Source: an uncultured Clostridia bacterium
Lineage (GTDB): Bacteria; Bacillota; Clostridia; Oscillospirales; Oscillospiraceae
Direction: 5' to 3'
Length of the DNA stretch: 48,177 bases
NCBI GenBank assembly: GCA_947164825.1
Contig: CAMUYE010000007.1
Span: 1-48,177, forward strand
In this document: positions 38,556 through 46,064 of the stretch, one piece after another
Layout: every line of letters starts with the position of its first letter
Numbering within the stretch: position 1 is the stretch's first letter
Made by a program: the position numbers and the translations under genes
The notes under the pieces: generated by a model
Seen by the model: only the letters and a program-made list of their open reading frames with translations
Told to the model about the DNA's origin: nothing
Database searches by the model: none

Positions 38556-39362
38556 ATGGATCTCGCGCATGAAAAGCTGAAGCGCTTACAACAGGCGCTG
38601 CTTGATATGGGCAGCGTTGCGGTTGCCTTCTCCGCGGGAGTGGATTCCACCTTTTTGCTGAAGACTGCTCACGACGCCCTGGGGGAGCGGGCTATTGCCG
38701 TCACCGCCAGCTCCTGTTCCTTTCCCAGGCGGGAACTGCAGGAGGCCCGGCAGTTTTGCCGACGGGAGGGGATCGAACAGATCATCGTGGAATCCGAAGA
38801 GCTGAAGATCGAAGGCTTTCGCCAGAATCCCCCCAACCGATGCTATCTGTGCAAGCGTGAGCTGTTCACGAAGATCCGTGAAATCGCACGGATGCGGGGC
38901 GTCGCCTGGATCGCGGAGGGCTCCAACGTGGACGACGAAGGCGATTACCGGCCCGGCCTGCAGGCTGTGGCAGAGCTGGGGATCCGAAGCCCTCTGCGGG
39001 AGGCGGGTCTCACCAAGGCCGAGATCCGGGCTCTGTCGGAGGAGCTGGGACTCCCCACCTGGAACAAACCGTCCTTCGCCTGTCTTGCCTCCCGCTTCGT
39101 CTACGGCGAAACCATCAGCGAGGAGCGGCTCGCCATGGTGGATCAGGCGGAGCAGCTGCTGCTGAATTTGGGCTTTCACCAGGTAAGGGTGCGCATCCAC
39201 GGGGAGCTTGCGCGGATCGAGCTGCATCCATCGGAGTTCGACAAGCTGCTGGAAGCGTCTGTTCGGCAAACGATCGTCAAAACCCTCCGGGAGCTCGGTT
39301 TCCGTTACGTCACGATGGATCTGCAGGGCTACCGCACTGGCAGCATGAATGAGGTGCTTTGA
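38556..39362 (+). CDS. larE: LarE-type ATP-dependent sulfur transferase
   Basis: A 268-residue protein of the LarE family, which adenylates and then sulfurates a pyridinium precursor of the nickel-pincer cofactor of lactate racemase, giving up its own cysteine sulfur. The PP-loop SAGVDS is at 26-31. NRCYLCKRELF is conserved near 101, and the cysteine at 176 in FACLASRF matches the sacrificial Cys176 of Lactiplantibacillus. LarB, LarC and lactate racemase are not in the window. GGAGGTG precedes the ATG. The neighbours handle sulfur or selenium carriers, so a role outside the nickel cofactor is possible. Confidence 0.9.
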   Translation: MDLAHEKLKRLQQALLDMGSVAVAFSAGVDSTFLLKTAHDALGERAIAVTASSCSFPRRELQEARQFCRREGIEQIIVESEELKIEGFRQNPPNRCYLCKRELFTKIREIARMRGVAWIAEGSNVDDEGDYRPGLQAVAELGIRSPLREAGLTKAEIRALSEELGLPTWNKPSFACLASRFVYGETISEERLAMVDQAEQLLLNLGFHQVRVRIHGELARIELHPSEFDKLLEASVRQTIVKTLRELGFRYVTMDLQGYRTGSMNEVL

Positions 39363-39450
39363 GTCGAGAAGCATGAGAGAATCATGAATGAACCGAGCGG
39401 ATTATACGGAAGGACCGCCCCATCGGCGGCTGAAAAAGGAGGAAACAGCA

Positions 39451-39867
39451 ATGACGTGGTTTTGGCTTGCCCTGGGATCTGCGGTGTTCGCTGCGCTGAC
39501 TTCGATCCTTGCAAAAATCGGAATTGAGGGCGTGAACTCTCACCTTGCGACCGCCATTCGTACGATGGTCGTTGTTGTAATGGCCTGGGGCATGGTGTTT
39601 CTGACCAACGCACAGGGCGGCGTCAAGTCCATCAGCCAGAAAAGCTGGATCTTTCTGATCCTGTCCGGTCTGGCCACCGGCGCGTCATGGCTCTGCTATT
39701 ACAAGGCGCTGCAGCTTGGCAAAGCGACGCAGGTGGTCCCCATCGATAAGCTCAGCGTTGTAATCACCCTGGTGCTGGCCTTCGTGTTCCTGCATGAGAA
39801 GTTTACGGTCAAATCAGGGATCGGCTGTGCCCTGATCGGCGCCGGAACGCTTCTGATGGTGCTATAG
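39451..39867 (+). CDS. Single-domain EamA-type transporter
   Basis: A 139-residue protein with five predicted membrane helices, equal to one EamA domain (half of a usual ten-helix drug/metabolite transporter), so it probably works as a dimer. The conserved features are the first helix WFWLALGSAVFAALTSILAK, a central WLCYYKALQLGKATQVVPI and the final LHEKFTVKSGIGCALIGAG. AAAGGAGG lies eight bases before the ATG. Substrate unknown. It lies between larE and yedF, though the 99-bp gap before yedF could hold a separate promoter. Confidence 0.88.
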   Translation: MTWFWLALGSAVFAALTSILAKIGIEGVNSHLATAIRTMVVVVMAWGMVFLTNAQGGVKSISQKSWIFLILSGLATGASWLCYYKALQLGKATQVVPIDKLSVVITLVLAFVFLHEKFTVKSGIGCALIGAGTLLMVL

Positions 39868-39966
39868 GAGAGATTGCTGTAATCCGGATTCTGTGAGCAG
39901 GTTATGGATCGGGAATCGTGAATTGAAATAACAATAAAGAATCACAAATTTGATTTGGAGGCAATT

Positions 39967-40587
39967 ATGGATATCGTAAAAGTTGACGCGCTGGGCCTGG
40001 CCTGCCCGCTGCCCGTCGTAAAAACGATCAAGGCCCTGGAAGCCCTGACCGGCCCTGCCACGGTGGAGACTCACGTGGATAACGAGACCGCCGTGCAGAA
40101 CGTGACCCGGCTGGCCCGGGGAAAGGGCTTCCCCGTGCGGAGCCAGAAACTGGCGGAGCATCACTTCGTCATCGCAATGGACGCGTGCAAAGCCGCGGAA
40201 AAGGCGGAACAGACGGAAGAAGCGCCTGCTGCCTGCGTCCCGGATCGCAGGGGCAACACGGTGGCAGCTATCGGCACCGACGCCATGGGCCATGGCAGCG
40301 AGGAACTGGGCCGCCAGCTCATGAAGGGCTTTCTCTATGCCCTTTCCCAGCTGGAGGAGCTGCCGAAGACCATCCTCTTCTACAACGGCGGCGCGAGGCT
40401 GACCACAGAGGGCTCTCTGTCCCTGGAGGATCTGAAGAGCATGGAAGCCCAGGGCGTGCAGATCCTGACCTGCGGCACCTGCCTGAACTACTACGGCCTG
40501 ACCGAAAAGCTGGCCGTGGGCGGCGTGACCAATATGTACAGCATCGTTGAGACCCTGGCCAAAGCCGACAAGGTCATCAAACCGTAA
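39967..40587 (+). CDS. yedF: YedF: TusA-DsrE fusion, sulfur/selenium metabolism protein
   Basis: A 206-residue protein. The N-terminal TusA domain (about 1-72) carries the sulfur-carrier motif LACPLPVV with Cys13. After a linker rich in Ala and Glu comes a DsrE/DsrF-like domain (about 97-206) with the motif LTCGTCLNYYGL. This is the architecture called YedF in selenium metabolism, often near selenocysteine lyase and DUF3343. GGAGG precedes the ATG at 39967. Its stop overlaps the DUF3343 start by one base (TAATG), so the two are coupled. Confidence 0.92.
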   Translation: MDIVKVDALGLACPLPVVKTIKALEALTGPATVETHVDNETAVQNVTRLARGKGFPVRSQKLAEHHFVIAMDACKAAEKAEQTEEAPAACVPDRRGNTVAAIGTDAMGHGSEELGRQLMKGFLYALSQLEELPKTILFYNGGARLTTEGSLSLEDLKSMEAQGVQILTCGTCLNYYGLTEKLAVGGVTNMYSIVETLAKADKVIKP

Positions 40588-40823
40588 TGCGAGAGAAGCA
40601 GCTTCGGTTTGTCGCGACCTTTTCTACCACGGCCGCTGCGATGGCGATGGAGCGCCGCTGTCTTGCAAACGGGATCCCCGGGCGATTGATCCCAACGCCC
40701 AGGCAAATCACCGCAGACTGCGGACTGGCCTGGAGCGCGCCCCCGGAAGCGGAGGCGGCCGTCCTTCAGGCTGCCGCTGCGGGGGGCATTGCGCTGGCGG
40801 CTGCGTATCAACTGCTTATTTGA
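40587..40823 (+). CDS. DUF3343 protein (putative sulfur/selenium carrier-associated)
   Basis: A 78-residue protein matching DUF3343: an N-terminal FVATFSTTAAAMAMER segment, then GIPGRLIPTPRQITADCGLAW with the conserved cysteine at about 45 and an Ala-rich helical end. The family is usually found with YedF and cysteine desulfurase or selenium genes, and is thought to carry or sense thiol compounds, without proof. It starts in the stop codon of yedF. The remaining expected partner, a desulfurase/selenocysteine lyase, is absent here. A strong terminator follows. Confidence 0.85.
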   Translation: MREKQLRFVATFSTTAAAMAMERRCLANGIPGRLIPTPRQITADCGLAWSAPPEAEAAVLQAAAAGGIALAAAYQLLI

Positions 40824-40864
40824 AGGCGAAAATGCGGATAATCTCGGAAATGAGCGTTGAATGG

Positions 40865-40913
40865 AAACAGGCATAGCGAACGGCAACATGCTTACCGTCC
40901 GCTATGCCTGTTT
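40865..40913. terminator. Bidirectional terminator between DUF3343 and pepP
   Basis: AAACAGGCATAGCG pairs over 14 bp with CGCTATGCCTGTTT, then TT; an inner ACGG/CCGT extends the stem. It serves two converging transcripts. Confidence 0.9.
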
Positions 40914-40922
40914 TGGTGAATC

Positions 40923-42164
40923 TTATTCAGTCGGCTTTTTCATGAACGCTTCGATTGCGTCCGGATCCTTTATGATCTCCTTGGAGAGGACCTCGCAGCC
41001 GTTCTCGGTGATCAGAAGATCGTCCTCAATGCGGATGCCGATCGCCTCTTCATCGATATACAATCCCGGTTCGTCGCTGATGACCCAACCGGGCTGAAGC
41101 AGGTCGCCTGCCAGAGAAATGTCGTGCACGTCGATCCCGATGGAGTGGCTGACGCCGTGCATGTAATATTTCCCCACCTCAGAGACGTCCCGGATCATGC
41201 CCATGGCAACCAGGCCCTCCCCGAGCACCTGACGCGCCACATCGTTCAGAGCTCTCAGGGTGACGCCGGGCTTCGCGGCCGCGGCGACGGCCTCGTTCGC
41301 CTTCAGGACCAGCTCATAGACCTGGCGCTGTCTCGGGCTGAAGGTTCCGTTGGCCGGATAGGTCCTGGTGATATCGCTGGCATAGTTTTCATACGCCGCG
41401 CCGAGGTCCAGCAGGATCAGGGAGCCGTCCTGCACCTGGCAGTGGTTTGTTTCGTAGTGCATCATACAGCCGTTGATCCCGGAGCCTGCGATGGTGGGAA
41501 AGGCCTGACGCTTCGCGCCCAGCCGCCTGCAGGTATACTCAAAGTCCGCCTGCACCTGATATTCCATCATGCCCGGCTTCAGGTTCTTCATCACGAATTC
41601 CAAACCCTGGCGGGTAATATCCACTGCTTTGCGGATGCGGTCCACCTCTTCCGCGTCCTTCTGCTCTCTGAGGGGCACGCAGGCCGTATGCAGATCCTTC
41701 AGGATCACGTGCGGATAGGCCTGCCTGAACCGCTCCGCCATCACCAGATTGTAATCCGGAAGATCGTTCATCTGGCAGCGGTACAGATCGAAGTATGCCT
41801 GCTCCACACGGCAGCGCCCCAGAAAACCGCTGATCGCGGCCTCCAGACTGTCCGTATAGCGCACGTCCTGAATCCCGGAGATGTCCCGGACCTCCTCCTT
41901 GGTGGGCATTTTCCCGGTCCACCGCTCAGACTGCGGGTCAGGTTCCTCGATGAAAAGGATCTCACTGATCTTTTCCGCGTTCTTGAACGCCAGAAACGCC
42001 GTGTTTTCCCGGTCCAGCCCGGTCAGATAGAAGTACTGGCTGTTGACCGCGAAATGATAATACGCGTCTTCGTTGGCATGGATGGGGATACCGGCGTAGG
42101 CAAGCACCAAAGTGTTTTCCGGGAGGGTCTGATACAGCCGTTTTCTGTGCTCTGCAAATGACAT
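40923..42164 (-). CDS. pepP: Xaa-Pro aminopeptidase
   Basis: A 413-residue M24B metallopeptidase that removes N-terminal residues preceding proline. The N-terminal creatinase-like domain covers about 1-160; the catalytic pita-bread domain follows with metal ligands in LLDLGAAYENYASDITRT, HGVSHSIGIDVHD, DEPGLYI and GIRIEDDLLITENG. AAAGGTTGAG lies upstream of the ATG at 42164. It has a predicted promoter and is a single-gene unit. Length and motifs are normal. Confidence 0.94.
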   Translation of the reverse strand: MSFAEHRKRLYQTLPENTLVLAYAGIPIHANEDAYYHFAVNSQYFYLTGLDRENTAFLAFKNAEKISEILFIEEPDPQSERWTGKMPTKEEVRDISGIQDVRYTDSLEAAISGFLGRCRVEQAYFDLYRCQMNDLPDYNLVMAERFRQAYPHVILKDLHTACVPLREQKDAEEVDRIRKAVDITRQGLEFVMKNLKPGMMEYQVQADFEYTCRRLGAKRQAFPTIAGSGINGCMMHYETNHCQVQDGSLILLDLGAAYENYASDITRTYPANGTFSPRQRQVYELVLKANEAVAAAAKPGVTLRALNDVARQVLGEGLVAMGMIRDVSEVGKYYMHGVSHSIGIDVHDISLAGDLLQPGWVISDEPGLYIDEEAIGIRIEDDLLITENGCEVLSKEIIKDPDAIEAFMKKPTE

Positions 42165-42248
42165 GTTTTCTCAACCTTTCTATGTAGCTGTGAAGCTCTT
42201 TCAGCTCCCTGTACGCAGTACTGCCGCGGCGCATTCCGCGGTAAGCTG

Positions 42249-42277
42249 ATCGTACCACATTTTTCCGCGGAATACAA
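42249..42277 (-). promoter_or_regulatory. Predicted promoter of pepP
   Basis: Minus-strand TTGTAT and TACGAT with a 17-bp spacer. A 9-bp inverted repeat, ATTCCGCGG (42233-42241) and CCGCGGAAT (42265-42273), surrounds the -10 box and could be an operator. Confidence 0.6.
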
Positions 42278-42300
42278 GGGGGTCCTGCAGAAAAGAGGTC

Positions 42301-43518
42301 AGAGCCAAGGAAAAATGGCTCGGCTATCTGCTGGGCCCCGCCGGAGCCCTGCTGCTCAACGCCGTGCTGGCCACCTACCTGAACGTCTACTACACCGACG
42401 TGCTGAACCTGACCCCGCTCTGGGGCGGCCTCTTCCTGGCGATCTTCCCCATCATCTCCAAGGTCATCGACGCCATTACCAACGTCATCATGGGCCAGGT
42501 CATCGACCGCACCAGGACCAGAGAAGGAAAGGCAAGGCCCTGGCTGTTCCTCTCGGCCTTCCTGGTACCGCTCACCGCCATCCTGCTCTTCACCGTTCCC
42601 AACGGCAGCGACACGGTCAAGGTCATCTGGGTTATGGTGTCGTACAATCTGTTCTACTCCTTTGCCTACAACATTTTCAACATGAGCCATGGCCTGATGG
42701 TCCCGCTCTCCACCCGGGACAGCACCGCCCGCGGCAGCCTCTCCGTCTTCAACCAGATCACCACGATCATGATGTCCGGCATTCTGGTGGCCCTGGTCTT
42801 CCCGATGGTCATTATGCCGATGATCGGCGCGGACAAGTCCAAGTGGATCCTGCTGATGTCGATCCTATCGATCCTGGCCCTGCCCCTGACCCTGATGGAG
42901 TATTTCTTCACCAAGGAGCGCATCACCGAGGAAGCGCAGCAGGCCGGCGAACGGGATAAGCTGAGCTTCGCTCTGCAGCTCAAACAGCTGTTCACCGACA
43001 AATACATGCTGATCATCTACGGCTATTTCTTCGTCACCACCATCGGCACGACCATCAAGAATCTCGGCCTTGTCTACTACTGCAACTACGTGCTCGGCAC
43101 CTACAACGACGGCAGGACCCAAACGCTGGTCTCTGTGATCGGCGGCATCCCAATGGGCATCGGCATCTTCGCGGTCTGGCCCCTTGCCAAGAAGTTCGGC
43201 AAGCGAAACGTCACGATGGTCGGCTGTATGCTGATTGCCGTCGGCTCACTGATTTGCTGGCTGTTCCCGACGAATCTGGTCATCGTACTGATCGGCCAGT
43301 TCATCAAGAACATGGGCGGTCTGCCGGGCTCCTACGTGTTTATGGCGCTCTTTGCCGACTGCCTCGACCACATGGAGTGGAAGCACGACAACCGCGTTGA
43401 CGGCACGGCCATGTCGATCTATAATATCATCGCCCTCGTCCTGCTGTTCTTCCTGCGGGTCGAGAAGCAGCTCCCCAGGGAGCAGGCGGAGATCAAGGCC
43501 CGTCACGCCCGCCAGTAG
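42301..43518 (+). pseudogene. GPH-family sugar:cation symporter, start codon lost and C-terminal helices deleted
   Basis: The frame encodes a glycoside-pentoside-hexuronide symporter (MFS). The recognisable N-terminus [19 protein letters not shown] begins near 42304, but no ATG, GTG or TTG exists in frame between the stop at 42247 and a GTG at 42364, which would cut off the first half of helix 1, and no ribosome binding site suits it. Near the end, [20 protein letters not shown] is typical, but the next residues jump to [15 protein letters not shown], skipping about 60 residues (two helices) present in relatives. All remaining sequence is in frame. Probably non-functional; substrate presumably a plant glycoside or rhamnoside. 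Confidence 0.75.
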
Positions 43519-43519
43519 C

Positions 43520-43536
43520 GGCGCCCAGTGTGCGCC
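43520..43536 (+). repeat. Dispersed 17-bp palindrome, copy 7
   Basis: Variant GGCGCCCAGTGTGCGCC, preceded by TAGC in which TAG is the stop of the damaged transporter gene. After it, 43537-43632 holds a short AT-rich stretch with a tandem AAAATTG but no certain promoter. Confidence 0.85.
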
Positions 43537-43632
43537 ACGCCGCACCCCGCACGGAAACAGTTGATACTTGAGAATGGAAAATTGAAAATTGTGGTATCGT
43601 TCAAATTGCCATTCGCACGAGGAGAATGTATT

Positions 43633-46050
43633 ATGAATCAGTACGAGATCGAACATAATCAGATCGTGAGAGAACTCGGCGCAGAGTGTACCGTTTTATT
43701 GAAAACAGACGGCGCGTTTCCGTTGGACGCGCCTTGCAAGCTTGCCCTCTACGGCAGCGGCGCCCGCCGCACCGTCAAGGGCGGCACCGGCTCGGGAGAG
43801 GTCAATTCCCGCTATTTCGTGACGGCGGAGGAGGGCCTGGAGGCCGCCGGCTTCACGATCACGACCAAAAGCTGGCTGGACGCCTACGGACAGCTCTGGC
43901 CGGAGGCGAAGAAACGCTTCCTCCGCAAATTGAAGCGCAGCGCCCTGAAGCGCGGGACCCTGGCAATCCTCAGCGATATGGGGGCCGTGATGCCGGAGCC
44001 GGACTACGAGCTCCCCCTGGACGGCGACGGCGAGGCGGCGGTCTACGTGCTGGCCCGGATCTCCGGCGAGGGCTCGGACCGGAAGCCCGTCCCCGGCGAT
44101 ATTCGGCTGACGGGAACCGAGATCCGGGACATCCTCGCCCTCAACCGGAACTATGAACGGTTCATGCTCGTTTTGAACGTGGGCGGGGTCGTAGACCTCT
44201 CCCCGGTTATGGAGGTCCGGAACATCCTGCTCCTGAGCCAACTCGGCGTGGAGACCGGCAGCATTCTGGCGGATATCCTGCTTGGGAAGGCAACTCCCTC
44301 CGGCAAGCTGACCACCACCTGGAGCGCCTGGGGCGATTATCCCGCCGTCGGCAGCTTCGGAGAGAAGGACGACACCCGCTACAACGAAGGGATCTACGTC
44401 GGCTATCGCTATTTCGACAGCTTGGGCAAAAAGCCGTTGTTTCCCTTCGGCTTCGGTCTGGGCTATACCGACTTTGCGCTGAAAGCCGGGGAACTCACCG
44501 AGGCGGCGGGAACAATCACGGTGGGGATCTGTGTCAAAAACACCGGCAGCCGCCCGGGCAAGGAGGTAGCGCAGCTCTACGTCTCTCAGCCCCGGGGAAA
44601 GCTGGACAAGCCCTATCAGACGCTTGCGGCCTTCGTCAAAACGGAGACCCTGCAGCCGGGAGCGGAACAATGCGCAGTCCTGCGCTTCGATCTGCGCGAC
44701 CTGGCCTCCTATGACGAAGCCCGGGCAAGCTGGATCCTGGAGCCCGGCGACTACGTGCTGCGCCTGGGCAGGTCCAGCGCGGATACCGAGCCGATCGCCA
44801 AACTCCGGCTGGATGGGGAAGCGGTTGTGAAGAAAGTCAAAAACTGTTTCGGGAAACCGGATTTCAAGGACTGGAAGCCGGAATCGAAGACGGTAGAAAC
44901 CGGGGAGGAGCTTCCCGTTCTGCCCGTCAGCGCTTCCGTATTGCAGACAGAGACCGCAGACTACGAGCTGCCTCATGAGATCGATCCGATCACCGAGAGT
45001 CTGACAGACGAAGAGCTCTGTTTGATGAACATCGGCGCCTTCAAACAGAAGGGCTCCAAGAGCGTGATTGGCAACGCCGCCAACGCCGTGGCCGGCGCCG
45101 CCGGCGAAACCAGCTCCGCGCTGCTCCGAAAGGGGATCCCGCCCCTGGTCATGGCCGACGGCCCTGCGGGCCTGCGCCTGAGCCGCCGCTATACGAAGGA
45201 CGAAACCGGGGTCCACGGCCTGGACGGCGGGATGCCGGAGAGCGTGATGGAGCTGATGCCCGCGCCCGCCGCCTTCGTGATGAAGCGGATGGACAAAAAA
45301 CAGAAACCGGTCGCGGGCGAGGTTTTCGAGCAGTACTGTACTGCCATCCCCATCGGCACCGCCCTGGCCCAGAGCTGGAATCTGGAGTTCGCCCGGCAGT
45401 GCGGCGACATCGTGGGCGACGAGATGGAGCGCTTTGGCGTCCATCTCTGGCTGGCTCCGGCCCTGAATCTTCACCGGGACATCCGCTGTGGGCGGAACTT
45501 TGAATACTTTTCCGAGGACCCGCTGCTCTCCGGCAAGTTTGCCGCCGCCGTCACGCAAGGCGTACAGCGGCATCCCGGACGCGGAACGACTGTCAAGCAT
45601 TTTGCCGCCAACAACCAGGAGACCAACCGTTACAGCTCCAACAGCCAGATCAGCGAACGGGCCCTGCGGGAACTCTACCTGCGCGGCTTTGAGATCGCGA
45701 TTCGGGAGAGTCAGCCGAAGGCGCTGATGACGTCCTATAACCTGATCAACGGCGTCCACAGCTCCGAGCGGCGGGACCTGATCGAGGACGTGCTGCGGGC
45801 GGAGTTCGGCTTTGAAGGCATCGTGATGACCGACTGGATCATCGGCAGCATGTATTTCGGCAAGCACAAATATCCCGCCCCGAATGCCGCAAGGATCGCT
45901 GCCGCCGGAAACGATCTGGTTATGCCCGGCGGGCAGGGGGACCTGAAGGCGATGCTGAAAGGCTTGAAAGAGGGCCTCGTGACCCGCAGCCGGCTTCAGA
46001 TCAACGCGACCCGCGTCCTGCGCCTGGCGAAGCAGCTCACGAACGATTGA
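43633..46050 (+). CDS. Glycoside hydrolase family 3 beta-glucosidase with permuted domain order
   Basis: An 805-residue cytoplasmic GH3 enzyme. The usual C-terminal alpha/beta sandwich comes first (about 1-250, with the NVGGVVDLS and PSGKLTTTW segments), then a fibronectin-III-like domain (YPFGFGL-like PFGFGLGYTDF near 275, to about 420), and the catalytic TIM-like domain last (from about 450, LLRKGIPPLVMADGPAGLR). The nucleophile Asp is about residue 734 in GIVMTDW; KHFAANNQE and ERALRELYLRGFE are also typical. This order is known from ruminococcal beta-glucosidases. GAGGAG precedes the ATG. No signal peptide. Confidence 0.93.
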   Translation: MNQYEIEHNQIVRELGAECTVLLKTDGAFPLDAPCKLALYGSGARRTVKGGTGSGEVNSRYFVTAEEGLEAAGFTITTKSWLDAYGQLWPEAKKRFLRKLKRSALKRGTLAILSDMGAVMPEPDYELPLDGDGEAAVYVLARISGEGSDRKPVPGDIRLTGTEIRDILALNRNYERFMLVLNVGGVVDLSPVMEVRNILLLSQLGVETGSILADILLGKATPSGKLTTTWSAWGDYPAVGSFGEKDDTRYNEGIYVGYRYFDSLGKKPLFPFGFGLGYTDFALKAGELTEAAGTITVGICVKNTGSRPGKEVAQLYVSQPRGKLDKPYQTLAAFVKTETLQPGAEQCAVLRFDLRDLASYDEARASWILEPGDYVLRLGRSSADTEPIAKLRLDGEAVVKKVKNCFGKPDFKDWKPESKTVETGEELPVLPVSASVLQTETADYELPHEIDPITESLTDEELCLMNIGAFKQKGSKSVIGNAANAVAGAAGETSSALLRKGIPPLVMADGPAGLRLSRRYTKDETGVHGLDGGMPESVMELMPAPAAFVMKRMDKKQKPVAGEVFEQYCTAIPIGTALAQSWNLEFARQCGDIVGDEMERFGVHLWLAPALNLHRDIRCGRNFEYFSEDPLLSGKFAAAVTQGVQRHPGRGTTVKHFAANNQETNRYSSNSQISERALRELYLRGFEIAIRESQPKALMTSYNLINGVHSSERRDLIEDVLRAEFGFEGIVMTDWIIGSMYFGKHKYPAPNAARIAAAGNDLVMPGGQGDLKAMLKGLKEGLVTRSRLQINATRVLRLAKQLTND

Positions 46051-46064
46051 CAGGAGGTTTTTGC

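Noticed and set aside
39868-39966. AT-rich leader of yedF as a riboswitch
   Set aside because: No conserved aptamer features or long stems could be recognised by eye.
39967-40823. Possible selenocysteine (in-frame TGA) in the yedF-DUF3343 region
   Set aside because: Both genes are complete without a recoded stop and no SECIS-like hairpin was seen directly after a TGA.
42364-43518. GTG at 42364 as a normal start of the sugar transporter
   Set aside because: It has no ribosome binding site and would remove half of the first membrane helix, while clear homology continues upstream.
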